64,000 nucleotides of DNA from the NCBI GenBank assembly GCA_002159075.1, contig LZRT01000094.1:144014-208013 (forward strand), in the 5' to 3' direction. Both the position numbers and the translations under genes were made by a program. Each line of letters starts with the position of its first letter. Position 1 is the first letter of the stretch. The DNA is from Bacillus thermozeamaize. GTDB lineage: Bacteria; Bacillota; Bacilli; ZCTH02-B2. Below, piece after piece: positions 17,715-25,513 of the stretch. Under the pieces are notes generated by a model. It was not told where the DNA came from, searched no databases, and saw only the letters and a list, made by a program, of their open reading frames with translations.

Positions 17715-17990
17715 TTATTCAACCTCGCGTATCATTTTTTCCACCGCTGCTACACGCTTTTTCAACACCTGCAATTCCTCCGCTGTTTCTTTCAAATTCT
17801 CCAATGTTTTCATTTGAAACTGGATGGCTTCTTCCGCCAGTTGTTGATATGCCTGTTCTTTTCCGCCGTATATTTTCGCCTGCCAGGTTTTGATCAGCAT
17901 GACAGTCACGATCACAATTGGGGTCAGGATGAGGATGAATATGATGAATACGGGCAAGGTCATCCATAATGCATCCATGGCTATATCCAT
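17715..17990 (-). CDS. Small membrane-anchored coiled-coil protein, copy B
   Basis: This 91-aa protein has one N-terminal transmembrane helix (about residues 11-33), then a charged heptad-rich coiled coil to the end, finishing VAAVEKMIREVE. It is the last gene of a three-gene operon, starting 4 nt after the stop of the wHTH gene with RBS GGAGG overlapping that stop. The first gene of the operon encodes a protein of the same architecture with a matching C-terminus (ATVEKILQEVE), so the pair is probably paralogous. The function is unknown; a regulator-anchoring or envelope role is possible. The fold resembles small phage-shock or septum-associated coiled coils only in outline. Confidence 0.7.
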   Translation of the reverse strand: MDIAMDALWMTLPVFIIFILILTPIVIVTVMLIKTWQAKIYGGKEQAYQQLAEEAIQFQMKTLENLKETAEELQVLKKRVAAVEKMIREVE

Positions 17991-17993
17991 GTT

Positions 17994-18347
17994 TCAAACC
18001 TCCTCATCATCTGCTTGTTTTGTCTTCCTGTCAACCGTCAGTGTTTCAGCCGCATCGGCAATCAGTTCATGGGTGAGGTGAAGTTCAAAAGGGACGATTT
18101 GAACATACTTCATCGCTTTGCCATCCTCGGACAGTTCCAATTGGCTGGACACGATTCCCGCTTCTTCGAGCCGGCGCAAGTGCATATACAGCAAAGGACG
18201 GCTCATTTTCATTTCCCGCGCAAGTTGGCTGACATATTTGCGTTCCTTTGTCAATATGGAGATGAGCTTCAGCCGATAGGGATTCGACAATGCTTCAAAG
18301 ATCCTCAGCAGCTCATTTCCGGTCAGTTTGACGCGCCCATCACTCAT
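17994..18347 (-). CDS. ArsR-like winged-helix regulator
   Basis: This 117-aa protein reads as a winged-helix DNA-binding domain: LLRIFEALSNPYRLKLISIL, then LAREMKMSRPLLYMHLRRLEEAGIV as recognition region and a beta wing carrying KAMKYVQIV. No metal-binding Cys cluster is present, so the signal is probably not a soft metal. The C-terminus is acidic and Lys-rich. It lies between two small membrane coiled-coil genes with gaps of 3 and 5 bp, so all three are one operon. A perfect 8-4-8 palindrome over the operon promoter is its likely target. Confidence 0.8.
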   Translation of the reverse strand: MSDGRVKLTGNELLRIFEALSNPYRLKLISILTKERKYVSQLAREMKMSRPLLYMHLRRLEEAGIVSSQLELSEDGKAMKYVQIVPFELHLTHELIADAAETLTVDRKTKQADDEEV

Positions 18348-18352
18348 CTTTG

Positions 18353-18619
18353 TTATTCAACCTCTTGCAGAATCTTTTCAACGGTTGCTGTGCGTCGCTT
18401 GATCTCGTCGATTTCCTCCGTCAACTTTTGTTGCACTTTTTCGATTTCTTTTTTTAACGAAGCGGCTTCCGCGCTCAATTGACGGTACCGTTCCTCTTTT
18501 TGTGCCATGATTTTGGTCCTTTGGGTGTTGATCAACGAAACAATCACCGCAACTATGAGTGCGATTACGAATACTAAAAAGAGCAAATATGCCCAAGAAA
18601 CTAGGGTACCCAAAATCAT
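18353..18619 (-). CDS. Small membrane-anchored coiled-coil protein, copy A
   Basis: This 88-aa protein starts at ATG 18619 behind a good RBS (AAAGGAGG). It has a transmembrane helix at about residues 5-31 (VSWAYLLFLVFVIALIVAVIV), then a KEERYRQLSAEAASLKKEIEKV-type coiled coil ending ATVEKILQEVE. It shares helix-plus-coil layout and C-terminal sequence with the third gene of the operon. A hetero-oligomer of the two products is plausible. No known family could be assigned. Confidence 0.72.
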   Translation of the reverse strand: MILGTLVSWAYLLFLVFVIALIVAVIVSLINTQRTKIMAQKEERYRQLSAEAASLKKEIEKVQQKLTEEIDEIKRRTATVEKILQEVE

Positions 18620-18666
18620 TTTAGCCTCCTTTCCGGGATAACCATGTAAGTTACTTATAGATACAT

Positions 18667-18703
18667 GTGTAATAAAAATATTACACGTATAATAAAAAGT
18701 CAA
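18667..18703 (-). promoter_or_regulatory. Operon promoter with palindromic operator
   Basis: On the minus strand TTGACT (18703-18698), 17-bp spacer and TATTTT (18680-18675) form a promoter. GTGTAATA-AAAA-TATTACAC (18667-18686) is a perfect inverted repeat lying over the -10, as expected for autorepression by the winged-helix protein of the operon. Confidence 0.65.
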
Positions 18704-18739
18704 CCTTAAATCCATCGAAAAACGCCGTCTCCGCATGGC

Positions 18740-19633
18740 TCAAATGCTTTTGACATGCTGGTTGAGAAAAAGTTCCCTGCACAGGATGAGAAAATGGTGA
18801 AGGGCGGGCGTCATCAAAGCATCACGCCGGCGCACAAACAGGGTTTCCACACGTCCGTCATTTTCTTCCAGCGGCTGAACCCAAAGTCCCTGATGCATTC
18901 CCTTACCGTGATAGTGTTGGATGACCGAGGCGGGCACAAGCGAAATGCCCATTCCTGCCTCGACACAGCCGAGGATCGCTTCCAGTGTCCCAAATTCCAT
19001 GATCTTCACGGGCAGCATTCCCCTTGCACGGACCCACTGTTCCAGGCGGGCGCGATAGGAACAGCCGCTGCGAAACACCAGCAGCGTTCGGGCGATGTCC
19101 GCCGAAAACGGATGGTTGATTTCGCGGCCGGCGATAAAGACAAGGTTTTCCTCAAGGATGGTTTCCTGCTCCAGTTCCGGGTGGTTGACAGGTCCGGCGA
19201 CAAAAGCCCCGTCCAATTGATAATCCAGTACCAGGTGCAGCAGCTCTTCCGTGGGACCGGTGCGCAGGGTCAAATCCACTTCCGGACAACTTCGATGGAA
19301 GGCGGCCATCAGTGCGGGAAGGCGTACGGCGGCGGTGGTTTCCATCGCGCCGATGCGCAGGGGACCGCGGGGAACCGAGGACTGGCTCACCGCCTGTTCC
19401 GCCTGATTGGCCAGATGGAGAATTTGCTCGGCGTATTTCAGCAACATGTTTCCCTGAGGGGTCAGGGAAACGCCGCGGGAATGGCGGTAAAAGAGCGGCG
19501 TCTTCAAATGGTTTTCCAATTGCTGGATGCGGGCTGTCACATTGGACTGGACATATCCCAGCTGTTCCGCCGCTTTGGTGATGCTTCCCGTTTTGGCTAC
19601 CGCGGCAAAAAGACGCAAGTCTCGCAGTTCCAT
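18740..19633 (-). CDS. LysR-family transcriptional regulator
   Basis: This 297-aa LTTR has an N-terminal HTH (LRLFAAVAKTGSITKAAEQL, residues about 5-24, with TARIQQLENHLKTPLFYRHSRGV following) and a C-terminal substrate-binding domain. ATG 19633 was chosen with RBS GGGAG upstream; an in-frame TTG 18 nt upstream is less likely. It is divergent from a YbfB-type MFS gene across 171 bp and resembles CzcR/YwqM-type LTTRs next to efflux carriers. It probably controls that carrier; the inducer is unknown. Confidence 0.85.
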   Translation of the reverse strand: MELRDLRLFAAVAKTGSITKAAEQLGYVQSNVTARIQQLENHLKTPLFYRHSRGVSLTPQGNMLLKYAEQILHLANQAEQAVSQSSVPRGPLRIGAMETTAAVRLPALMAAFHRSCPEVDLTLRTGPTEELLHLVLDYQLDGAFVAGPVNHPELEQETILEENLVFIAGREINHPFSADIARTLLVFRSGCSYRARLEQWVRARGMLPVKIMEFGTLEAILGCVEAGMGISLVPASVIQHYHGKGMHQGLWVQPLEENDGRVETLFVRRRDALMTPALHHFLILCRELFLNQHVKSI

Positions 19634-19804
19634 GCGCGTTTCTCCCTTCAAATGTCACGCTCTTGATAGGCGTTCTTTTTGTGTGCTCTGATTTTTTGTG
19701 TATTCTCATCAAAAATAGTGATGGAAGACATCATTTTCAATCATTATACATTATGGATATTTCCTGTTAAACTGAAAAAAAGCGGTCAGACGGGAGGCGG
19801 AGAG

Positions 19805-21079
19805 TTGAGAAGGGATTTGCAAGCACGAGACAAGCGCGCCGTTCCATTGCCGGCCGTGTTGTCGGCCGGCATGGCGGCCTTAGTCGTGGCCATGGGAATT
19901 GGCCGCTTTGCCTATACACCGATACTGCCCTTGATGCAGGCCGGTGAGGGGTTTTCCGAGTCGGTCGCCGGAGTGGTTGCGGCGGCCAACTATCTCGGTT
20001 ATTTTTTAGCGGCATTGTTTGCGGCCTTCTTTTCATGGGAAAACAGGCGAATCGGCTGGTTGCGGATTCATTTGTGCCTCAATTTGTTGACGACAGGGGG
20101 AATGGGCTGGGTATCTGGCACCGTGTGGTGGGTGCTGATCCGGTTTTTGTCCGGCTGGAGCAGCGGTGTGGTGTTCGTCCTGGCATCCAGTGTGGTGTTG
20201 GAGCGCTTGGCTGCGGAACGGCGGAACGGTTGGGCGGGGATGTTCTACAGTGGCGTGGGCCTCGGGATTGCCTTGTCGGGATTATTGGTGCCTGAATTGG
20301 CATCCCTGTTTGGCTGGCGTGGCGCCTGGTGGGGATTGATGTTTGTGGGAGCGGTTCTCGGCGTGTTGATCTGGTACGGATTGCGCGATGAGCATGCAGC
20401 AGACCTGCGTGCGATGGGCCGCGATCCCGTGATACGTGAACCGGCGGTTCACCAACATGCTGATCGCGAGAACATCAACGAGAGGGATGCCAAAAGCCGT
20501 GATTCGGCGTACCATACGCGGCTGCCTTCGGTATCCCGAACCTCGCGGTTCAGATGGCTTGTGGCAGCCTACGGATGTGAGGGGCTGGGTTATATTGTCA
20601 GCGGCACATTTCTTGTGGCTGTCGTGATGGACCTGCCGAGGATGGAGGCATATGGAACTTGGAGCTGGGTGTTGGTCGGATTGGCGGCGGCGCCTTCCAC
20701 GCTCATCTGGAGCTGGCTGGCCGAGCGCCGGGGGTATGTTCCGGTGCTGATCTGGGCTTATCTGTTGCAGGCGGTCGGGGTGGTGTTGCCGGTCCTTTCT
20801 TCGCATCCGGCGCTGGTCCTGCTGGGCGCCATACTGTTTGGCGGGACTTTTATGGGAATTACGACTTTGGCCTTGACAGTGGGCCGCCTTCTTTGTGAAC
20901 ATGAAGGCAACAGGGCGGTCGGGCAACTGACGGCTGCCTACGGGCTGGGGCAGATCATCGGTCCTGCCGCGGCTGGGATGGTGGCGGATTGGACAGGCGG
21001 ATACGTTTTTCCCTTGCTCATCTCTTCTGTCGTTTTACTGTCAGGCATGGGCATGCTGGTTGCCGTCAGACAGCGCTGA
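19805..21079 (+). CDS. MFS transporter, YbfB/YjiJ family
   Basis: This 424-aa, 12-helix major facilitator begins at TTG 19805 (RBS GGGAGG 8 nt upstream) with LPAVLSAGMAALVVAMGIGRFAYTPILPLM, the hallmark GRFxYTPxLP N-terminus of the YbfB/YjiJ family. A central hydrophilic loop (residues about 200-235), rich in His and Arg, links the two halves. The family is annotated as putative efflux or sugar/aromatic transport without firm substrates. It is paired with a divergent LysR regulator and followed by a tautomerase gene. Confidence 0.83.
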   Translation: MRRDLQARDKRAVPLPAVLSAGMAALVVAMGIGRFAYTPILPLMQAGEGFSESVAGVVAAANYLGYFLAALFAAFFSWENRRIGWLRIHLCLNLLTTGGMGWVSGTVWWVLIRFLSGWSSGVVFVLASSVVLERLAAERRNGWAGMFYSGVGLGIALSGLLVPELASLFGWRGAWWGLMFVGAVLGVLIWYGLRDEHAADLRAMGRDPVIREPAVHQHADRENINERDAKSRDSAYHTRLPSVSRTSRFRWLVAAYGCEGLGYIVSGTFLVAVVMDLPRMEAYGTWSWVLVGLAAAPSTLIWSWLAERRGYVPVLIWAYLLQAVGVVLPVLSSHPALVLLGAILFGGTFMGITTLALTVGRLLCEHEGNRAVGQLTAAYGLGQIIGPAAAGMVADWTGGYVFPLLISSVVLLSGMGMLVAVRQR

Positions 21080-21172
21080 ACATCCTGCTGTAGTTAACGC
21101 CTGAGTGAACGCCTGCTGGTTTTTCCGCCCGGATGATTGCAAAAAAATCCAGAGGCAAAAGGAGGGGCTGCC

Positions 21173-21376
21173 ATGCCGTTTGTCAATGTGAAAATCACCA
21201 AAGACGGCGCGACGCCTGAGCAAAAGGCGGAGCTGATCCGCCGGATTACTCAGGATCTGGTGGAAGTGCTGGGTAAAAATCCGCAAACCACGATGGTGGT
21301 GATCGAAGAGATTGACACGGACAACTGGGGGATTGCCGGAGAGACGGTGACCGTTCTCCGCAGCCGGGGAAAGTGA
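21173..21376 (+). CDS. 4-oxalocrotonate tautomerase family protein
   Basis: This 67-aa small tautomerase has catalytic Pro after Met1 (MPFVNVKI), an Arg pair at residues 23-24 and the conserved C-terminal VVIEEIDTDNWGIAGE block. Such enzymes ketonise enols in aromatic degradation or act on other substrates; the YwhB/XylH-like length is normal. RBS AAAGGAGGGG precedes ATG 21173. It follows the YbfB-type carrier by 93 bp and is convergent with the histidine kinase gene 23 bp away. Confidence 0.87.
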   Translation: MPFVNVKITKDGATPEQKAELIRRITQDLVEVLGKNPQTTMVVIEEIDTDNWGIAGETVTVLRSRGK

Positions 21377-21399
21377 GTCGCTGCCGGCTTACACCGGCT

Positions 21400-22797
21400 T
21401 CACCGGCGGTTGCTTGGCAGCCGGATGTGGAAGGCAGTGCCTTTTCCGACCTGGCTAGTGACCTTGATTCTGCCGCCATGGGCTTTGACGATCCAGTCCG
21501 CAATGGACAGCCCGATGCCGGTGCCGCCCAGCTTCCGGGAACGATCTTTGTCGACGCGGTAGAAGCGTTCAAAGATGTGTGGCAGATCCGTGTCAGGGAT
21601 CCCGATGCCCGTGTCCTGAACCACGCATTCCAACCCGCCGTTGGCATGCGAGAGCGTCACGTTCACCCGGCCGCCTTCTGGCGTGTACTTGATGGCGTTG
21701 TCCAGGAGAATGTAGAGCAATTGGCTGAGGCGTTCCCGGTCTCCATGCATCCAAACGGGTTGTTCCGGCGTGTGGCAAGTGAGCTGCACGCCTTTTTTGC
21801 GTGCGATGTTATTCATGCGTTCGGTCACGGAACGGCAGGTTTCCGCAAAATCAAATGTCTCCTTCAGGAGTTCCAGCTGTCCGGCATCGCTGCGTGCCAG
21901 GACGAGCAAGTCCTGAACCATTCGCCCCATGCGCGCGACCTCATCTGCCATGTCGTCAAGGACACGTTGGTGGAAGTCGGGGATTTGGGGTTTGATTTCA
22001 TCCAGAATTTCCACCGAGGACTGAAGAATGCTGATGGGTGTCCGCAACTCGTGGGAGGCGTCAGCGAGAAATGACTGTTGCTTCCGGTAGGCATTCAGGA
22101 TGGGAATCATTGCCCGTTCGGAAAACAGGAATCCGATGATCGCGGCGACAAACAACAGACCCAGCGCAAGGATCAACAGCATGTTTCTCATGCGCTGAAT
22201 AAAAAACCAGTAATCGGTCACTTCATTACCTACAAACAGCCTCCCTTGAAGGGAAAATTGGCTGACATATTCATGGTCGTGTTCATGTTCATGTTCTCGG
22301 GATAAGTGCTCACCGGACAAAGGAAGCGCCATGAGTGCATAGACTTGCTCTTCTTCATTTTCCGGCTGGCGGAAAAGCCTTTTGACTTTGTGCAAGTCTT
22401 CGTCCGGCCAGCGTGCAAGTTCCGCTTGGAGCCATTCAGCCATTTTCGCATCGGTCAGGGAGTGGGCGATAAGGGTTCCCTGTTGATCGAAGAGCAGAAA
22501 AAACCGGTCGCTGTAAAGAAATTCATTCGGCTTCCGTTTTTCGTCGGAGTCATTATCTTCACCATGTTCTTCATGTCCTTTCGAAAAAAAAGGCTCCCGC
22601 TTTTTTTCGCTTTCGCTGAACCCCTCCTCACTCAAATAGGACATCCATTGTCCGGCCAGCTCTTTGAGTTCTGTCGTTTCGTGACGCTTTAGAATCTGGA
22701 CAAGACTGAGGTAGAAGACACCCGCCATGATCAACAGGGTCAAAGCGATAATGCTGCTGTACAGGAGAGTGAGACGCCAGCGCGTTTTGTGTATCAA
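21400..22797 (-). CDS. Two-component sensor histidine kinase with His-rich sensor loop
   Basis: This 465-aa kinase has TM1 at about residues 10-32, an extracytoplasmic sensor of about 170 residues and TM2 near 210-230. H-box SHELRTP (His249), N-box DNAIKYTPEGG and G-boxes DTGIGIPD and GTGIGLSI follow; no clear HAMP domain separates TM2 and the H-box. The sensor contains His/Asp/Glu-rich stretches (HEEHGEDNDSDE, EHEHEHDHE) that look like a divalent-metal site. TTG 22797 overlaps the response-regulator stop (TTGA). Neighbouring genes encode an anchored His/Asp-rich protein and a ferric-reductase-like protein, so the stimulus is probably metal or redox state outside the membrane. Confidence 0.88.
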   Translation of the reverse strand: MIHKTRWRLTLLYSSIIALTLLIMAGVFYLSLVQILKRHETTELKELAGQWMSYLSEEGFSESEKKREPFFSKGHEEHGEDNDSDEKRKPNEFLYSDRFFLLFDQQGTLIAHSLTDAKMAEWLQAELARWPDEDLHKVKRLFRQPENEEEQVYALMALPLSGEHLSREHEHEHDHEYVSQFSLQGRLFVGNEVTDYWFFIQRMRNMLLILALGLLFVAAIIGFLFSERAMIPILNAYRKQQSFLADASHELRTPISILQSSVEILDEIKPQIPDFHQRVLDDMADEVARMGRMVQDLLVLARSDAGQLELLKETFDFAETCRSVTERMNNIARKKGVQLTCHTPEQPVWMHGDRERLSQLLYILLDNAIKYTPEGGRVNVTLSHANGGLECVVQDTGIGIPDTDLPHIFERFYRVDKDRSRKLGGTGIGLSIADWIVKAHGGRIKVTSQVGKGTAFHIRLPSNRR

Positions 22798-23471
22798 GGT
22801 TCTCCCACCAATCGGTACCCCAGTCCGCGGATGCTTTGAATCCGTTTGGGCTTCCGGGGCGAGTCGATCTTTTTGCGGAGCAGGGAGATGTAGGCGTCGA
22901 CGGTGTTCGGGGTGACGTCTGCGTCCAGTCCCCAGACGGCATCCATGATCATTTCCCTGGTCAGGATCTGACCGGCATTTTTCATCAGATAGGCAAGCAA
23001 TTGAAACTCCCGTTTGGTCAAAGAAATCGGCTTGCCGTTCCTGGTCACTTCATGCGTGCGCAAGCTGAGTGTCAGATCCCCGACGGTCAACACCTCATCT
23101 TGCCATGACCGCACCGTACGCCTGCCGAGGGCTCGGATGCGTGCCAGCAATTCTTCAAATGCAAAAGGCTTGATCAGATAGTCGTCGGCCCCCGCATCCA
23201 GCCCCTGGACCCTATCCTGTACCGCATCCCTGGCCGTCAGCATCAAAACCGGGGTGTGATCCCCCTGAGCCCGTAGTTGGCGGCAGAGTTCAATGCCGCT
23301 TTTATCCGGCATCATCCAGTCCAAAATGATTAAATCGTACCCTGAACCGTCGAGGTAAGCTTCCGCTTCCAGACCGTCTTGGGCCCAGTCCACGTTATGG
23401 GCTTCTTTTTCCAGCTTGTAGTGGATGAGCCTCCCCAACTTGGGATCGTCCTCGGCCAGAAGGATGTGCAT
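22794..23471 (-). CDS. OmpR/PhoB-type response regulator
   Basis: This 225-aa protein has a receiver with acidic pocket Glu7/Asp8/Asp9, phosphoacceptor Asp51 (LIILDWMMPD), Thr in MLTARD and Lys in IKPF, then a winged-helix domain ending SIRGLGYRL. ATG 23471 follows GGGAGGGA. The gene overlaps the kinase start by 4 bp, and its first 77 bp overlap the end of the upstream membrane-protein gene in another frame. It should activate or repress the cluster in response to the partner kinase. Confidence 0.92.
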   Translation of the reverse strand: MHILLAEDDPKLGRLIHYKLEKEAHNVDWAQDGLEAEAYLDGSGYDLIILDWMMPDKSGIELCRQLRAQGDHTPVLMLTARDAVQDRVQGLDAGADDYLIKPFAFEELLARIRALGRRTVRSWQDEVLTVGDLTLSLRTHEVTRNGKPISLTKREFQLLAYLMKNAGQILTREMIMDAVWGLDADVTPNTVDAYISLLRKKIDSPRKPKRIQSIRGLGYRLVGEP

Positions 23472-24039
23472 GGGCGTTCCCTCCCTTTTTGCGTGTGAGT
23501 GCGCGCAGGACTGTCAAGACCAGTATAATTCCGCCTGTCGCGGAATAAAAGGTGACGGCCCAATGCTTGGAAGAATCGGTTCCCGCGGTGATGCCGTGGA
23601 TCATGGCCGCAAAGAATGCCGGATAGGCCAGCAGGTGGAGAAGGTGCCACCTTTTTTTGCCGAACAGCGAAATGACCTCTGAGTTTAATGCCAAAAAGAG
23701 GATCAGATAAAATGCGAGGATGCCCAGGCCATAAGCGATTGGTTTTGATTCAGTGGCCAGTGGTATGAGCAGTTCCAACCAGGAAAAGGGATGGTACGAG
23801 TCGACGGTCAGCAGAAGAACGTGTGCCAGAATCATGAGCAAGCCTGTGCGGAGTGAAAAGGTATGCGCGGCGAAGAGAAGGCTTTTTGTTTTTCCGCTGA
23901 ACAAAGACATGCTCTGCATGATTCCGCTCACAATCCCGATAAACAGAAGCAGGTGGGCTGAAAATCCCAGGGCGCGGATGAGTTCCCAGGTTGGCCACTG
24001 GAGAATCCAGCCGGTCGCCATGGAAACCAGTTTTTCCAT
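23395..24039 (-). CDS. Ferric reductase-like / MsrQ-like heme membrane protein
   Basis: This 214-aa protein has about six hydrophobic segments. Candidate heme-ligand His residues are in FSAHLLLF and TFSLRTGLLMILAHVLLL (helices 1-3) and HLLHLLAYPAFFAAMIHGIT (helix 5), the spacing expected for ferric reductase-like transmembrane domains. It lacks the cytosolic FAD/NADPH domain of full ferric reductases, as in MsrQ. ATG 24039 has RBS AAGGAG. The last 29 residues (from about GGNAHAHPSG) are hydrophilic and overlap the response regulator gene by 77 bp. With ApbE nearby, electron transfer via a flavinylated partner is the likely role. Confidence 0.72.
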   Translation of the reverse strand: MEKLVSMATGWILQWPTWELIRALGFSAHLLLFIGIVSGIMQSMSLFSGKTKSLLFAAHTFSLRTGLLMILAHVLLLTVDSYHPFSWLELLIPLATESKPIAYGLGILAFYLILFLALNSEVISLFGKKRWHLLHLLAYPAFFAAMIHGITAGTDSSKHWAVTFYSATGGIILVLTVLRALTRKKGGNAHAHPSGRGRSQVGEAHPLQAGKRSP

Positions 24040-24092
24040 CCGGAAACACTCCTTGTCTGAACAAAGTAATCTCCGAAATGAAATCAATGAAA

Positions 24093-24371
24093 TCAGGAAG
24101 CGCGTGTGTTCGTTTGGGGCACCCATCCTACTTGCCTGAGCATGAATTTTGGCGAAAACTCGTCTTCCTCATCTTCAGGATCCAGCGATGGAGCCAGCGA
24201 AGGAGATGGTTCGTACGGTTCGAGGTCGGGAAAAGGGACCTGGAAGAAATCGGGTGTTTGGCTGGTCGGCATGCCGGTTTCATCTGACGATGAGATCAGG
24301 GCAAAGCTGCCCGCAAATGTGAGCAGGCCGGCCAGACCAACGCCAAGACGCACTTTGGTTTTGCCGTCCAT
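24093..24371 (-). CDS. Small membrane-anchored acidic Pro-rich protein
   Basis: This 92-aa protein has an N-terminal membrane helix (VGLAGLLTFAGSFALI, about residues 9-24, no lipobox) and an extracytoplasmic tail rich in Pro, Asp, Glu and Ser (PFPDLEPYEPSPS, DPEDEEDEF), with no Cys or His. ATG 24371 overlaps the apbE stop (TGATG) with GGAGGT upstream, so it is coupled to apbE. I recognise no family. The lack of an FMN-binding Thr motif argues against its being the ApbE target. Confidence 0.6.
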   Translation of the reverse strand: MDGKTKVRLGVGLAGLLTFAGSFALISSSDETGMPTSQTPDFFQVPFPDLEPYEPSPSLAPSLDPEDEEDEFSPKFMLRQVGWVPQTNTRAS

Positions 24372-25477
24372 CAACGCTTTACCTCCATTCTTTGGACCTC
24401 GCCGTTTTCCAAGACAAGCGTGCCTTCTCCTTTGTCAGAGATGAGGAAGGCGGCCAATGGCCGTTTTTCTGTTTCCATGTACCGCTTCAGGAAACGTACG
24501 CCTTCTTTTTGCCCCAGTATGACGATCACTTTGGCCAGCACCTCAGCCTCAACCAGGCAAGGCGAAATCACGGTGCATTGGACAAGGTCGCTCTGGCTTG
24601 GCCGGCCGGTTCTTGGATCGATGAGGTGATGTTGAATCCCTTCGGGCGTGCGCCATCGCCGAGCCATTGTGCCGGAGGTGGCAACAGCCCCCCGGCGAAT
24701 TTGAATGAAGGCGATATCCTTGGCTGGCGGCATGTCCGGACGCAATGGCTCCCATCTATCCCGCAACGGGTGGCTGATGCCGATGGTCCAAGGCGCATCA
24801 CATCCATAGCCTCCCCAGGCGTACAAGTCTCCGCCAGCATTGACCAAACCCCATGGAACGGCATGTTCCCGTTGCAGATGGCGAGCCAGTTGTTGGGCGG
24901 TCCAGCCTTTTACGATGCCTCCCAGATCGATGCGAAGTCCTGGCGGGCGTTCGAGCAATTGTTGGGAAGGGTAAATGTGGAATGTGTGTCTGTCCGGTCC
25001 GGTGACGGCTGGCTGCGGAAGCGGCCGGGTTTTGGGACAAGTTTCCTCCGCGGATATGGCGGATGGCTCGGATATAGCGACTGGTGGGAGACATTCGAAC
25101 GAATGGGCATATCCGGCTTTTTCCAGCGCATCCAGGAGGAAGGGGCTGAAAAGGCCGTCTGTTTTCAGCCAAAAATGCCTGGTCAAAGATAAGACTTCGG
25201 CCATCGCTTTGGAGACGAAGACCCAAGAGCTGGATGACTGGTTGATCCGGCTGAGTTCACTTTTTGGGTCAAACCGGGAAAAGCGCTCCTGGCTGTTCCG
25301 GAACCAGATTTCGGCTGTTCTGGCATGGTGGCTGTGTTCCGCCGGGAGGATTACCTCGATCTCCGTATTCATGGCCCGGAAGCGGTGTGTGGCCATGGGA
25401 ACAGGTGTGTTTTGTTTTTTCTTCGCGGAAGCGTTCGGGTGTGAACAGGTCAATTCAGTCTTGGTCATGTTTGCCAT
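24371..25477 (-). CDS. apbE: FAD:protein FMN transferase
   Basis: This 368-aa ApbE-family protein has RIDLGGIVKGWTAQ (FAD/Mg site), GLVNAGGDLYAWG and the SGTMARR...HHLIDPRTGRPS block near the C-terminal third. ApbE transfers FMN from FAD to a Thr in target proteins of Rnf, Nqr and extracytoplasmic reductases. The N-terminus has no lipoprotein or clear Sec signal, so location is uncertain. ATG 25477 follows AGGTGAT. No FMN-binding-domain target is encoded in the window, so the acceptor lies elsewhere or is an unusual neighbour. Confidence 0.85.
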   Translation of the reverse strand: MANMTKTELTCSHPNASAKKKQNTPVPMATHRFRAMNTEIEVILPAEHSHHARTAEIWFRNSQERFSRFDPKSELSRINQSSSSWVFVSKAMAEVLSLTRHFWLKTDGLFSPFLLDALEKAGYAHSFECLPPVAISEPSAISAEETCPKTRPLPQPAVTGPDRHTFHIYPSQQLLERPPGLRIDLGGIVKGWTAQQLARHLQREHAVPWGLVNAGGDLYAWGGYGCDAPWTIGISHPLRDRWEPLRPDMPPAKDIAFIQIRRGAVATSGTMARRWRTPEGIQHHLIDPRTGRPSQSDLVQCTVISPCLVEAEVLAKVIVILGQKEGVRFLKRYMETEKRPLAAFLISDKGEGTLVLENGEVQRMEVKR

Positions 25478-25513
25478 GGCGATCACCTGTCATTCGTTTC
25501 GCGGCAGTCTGTG

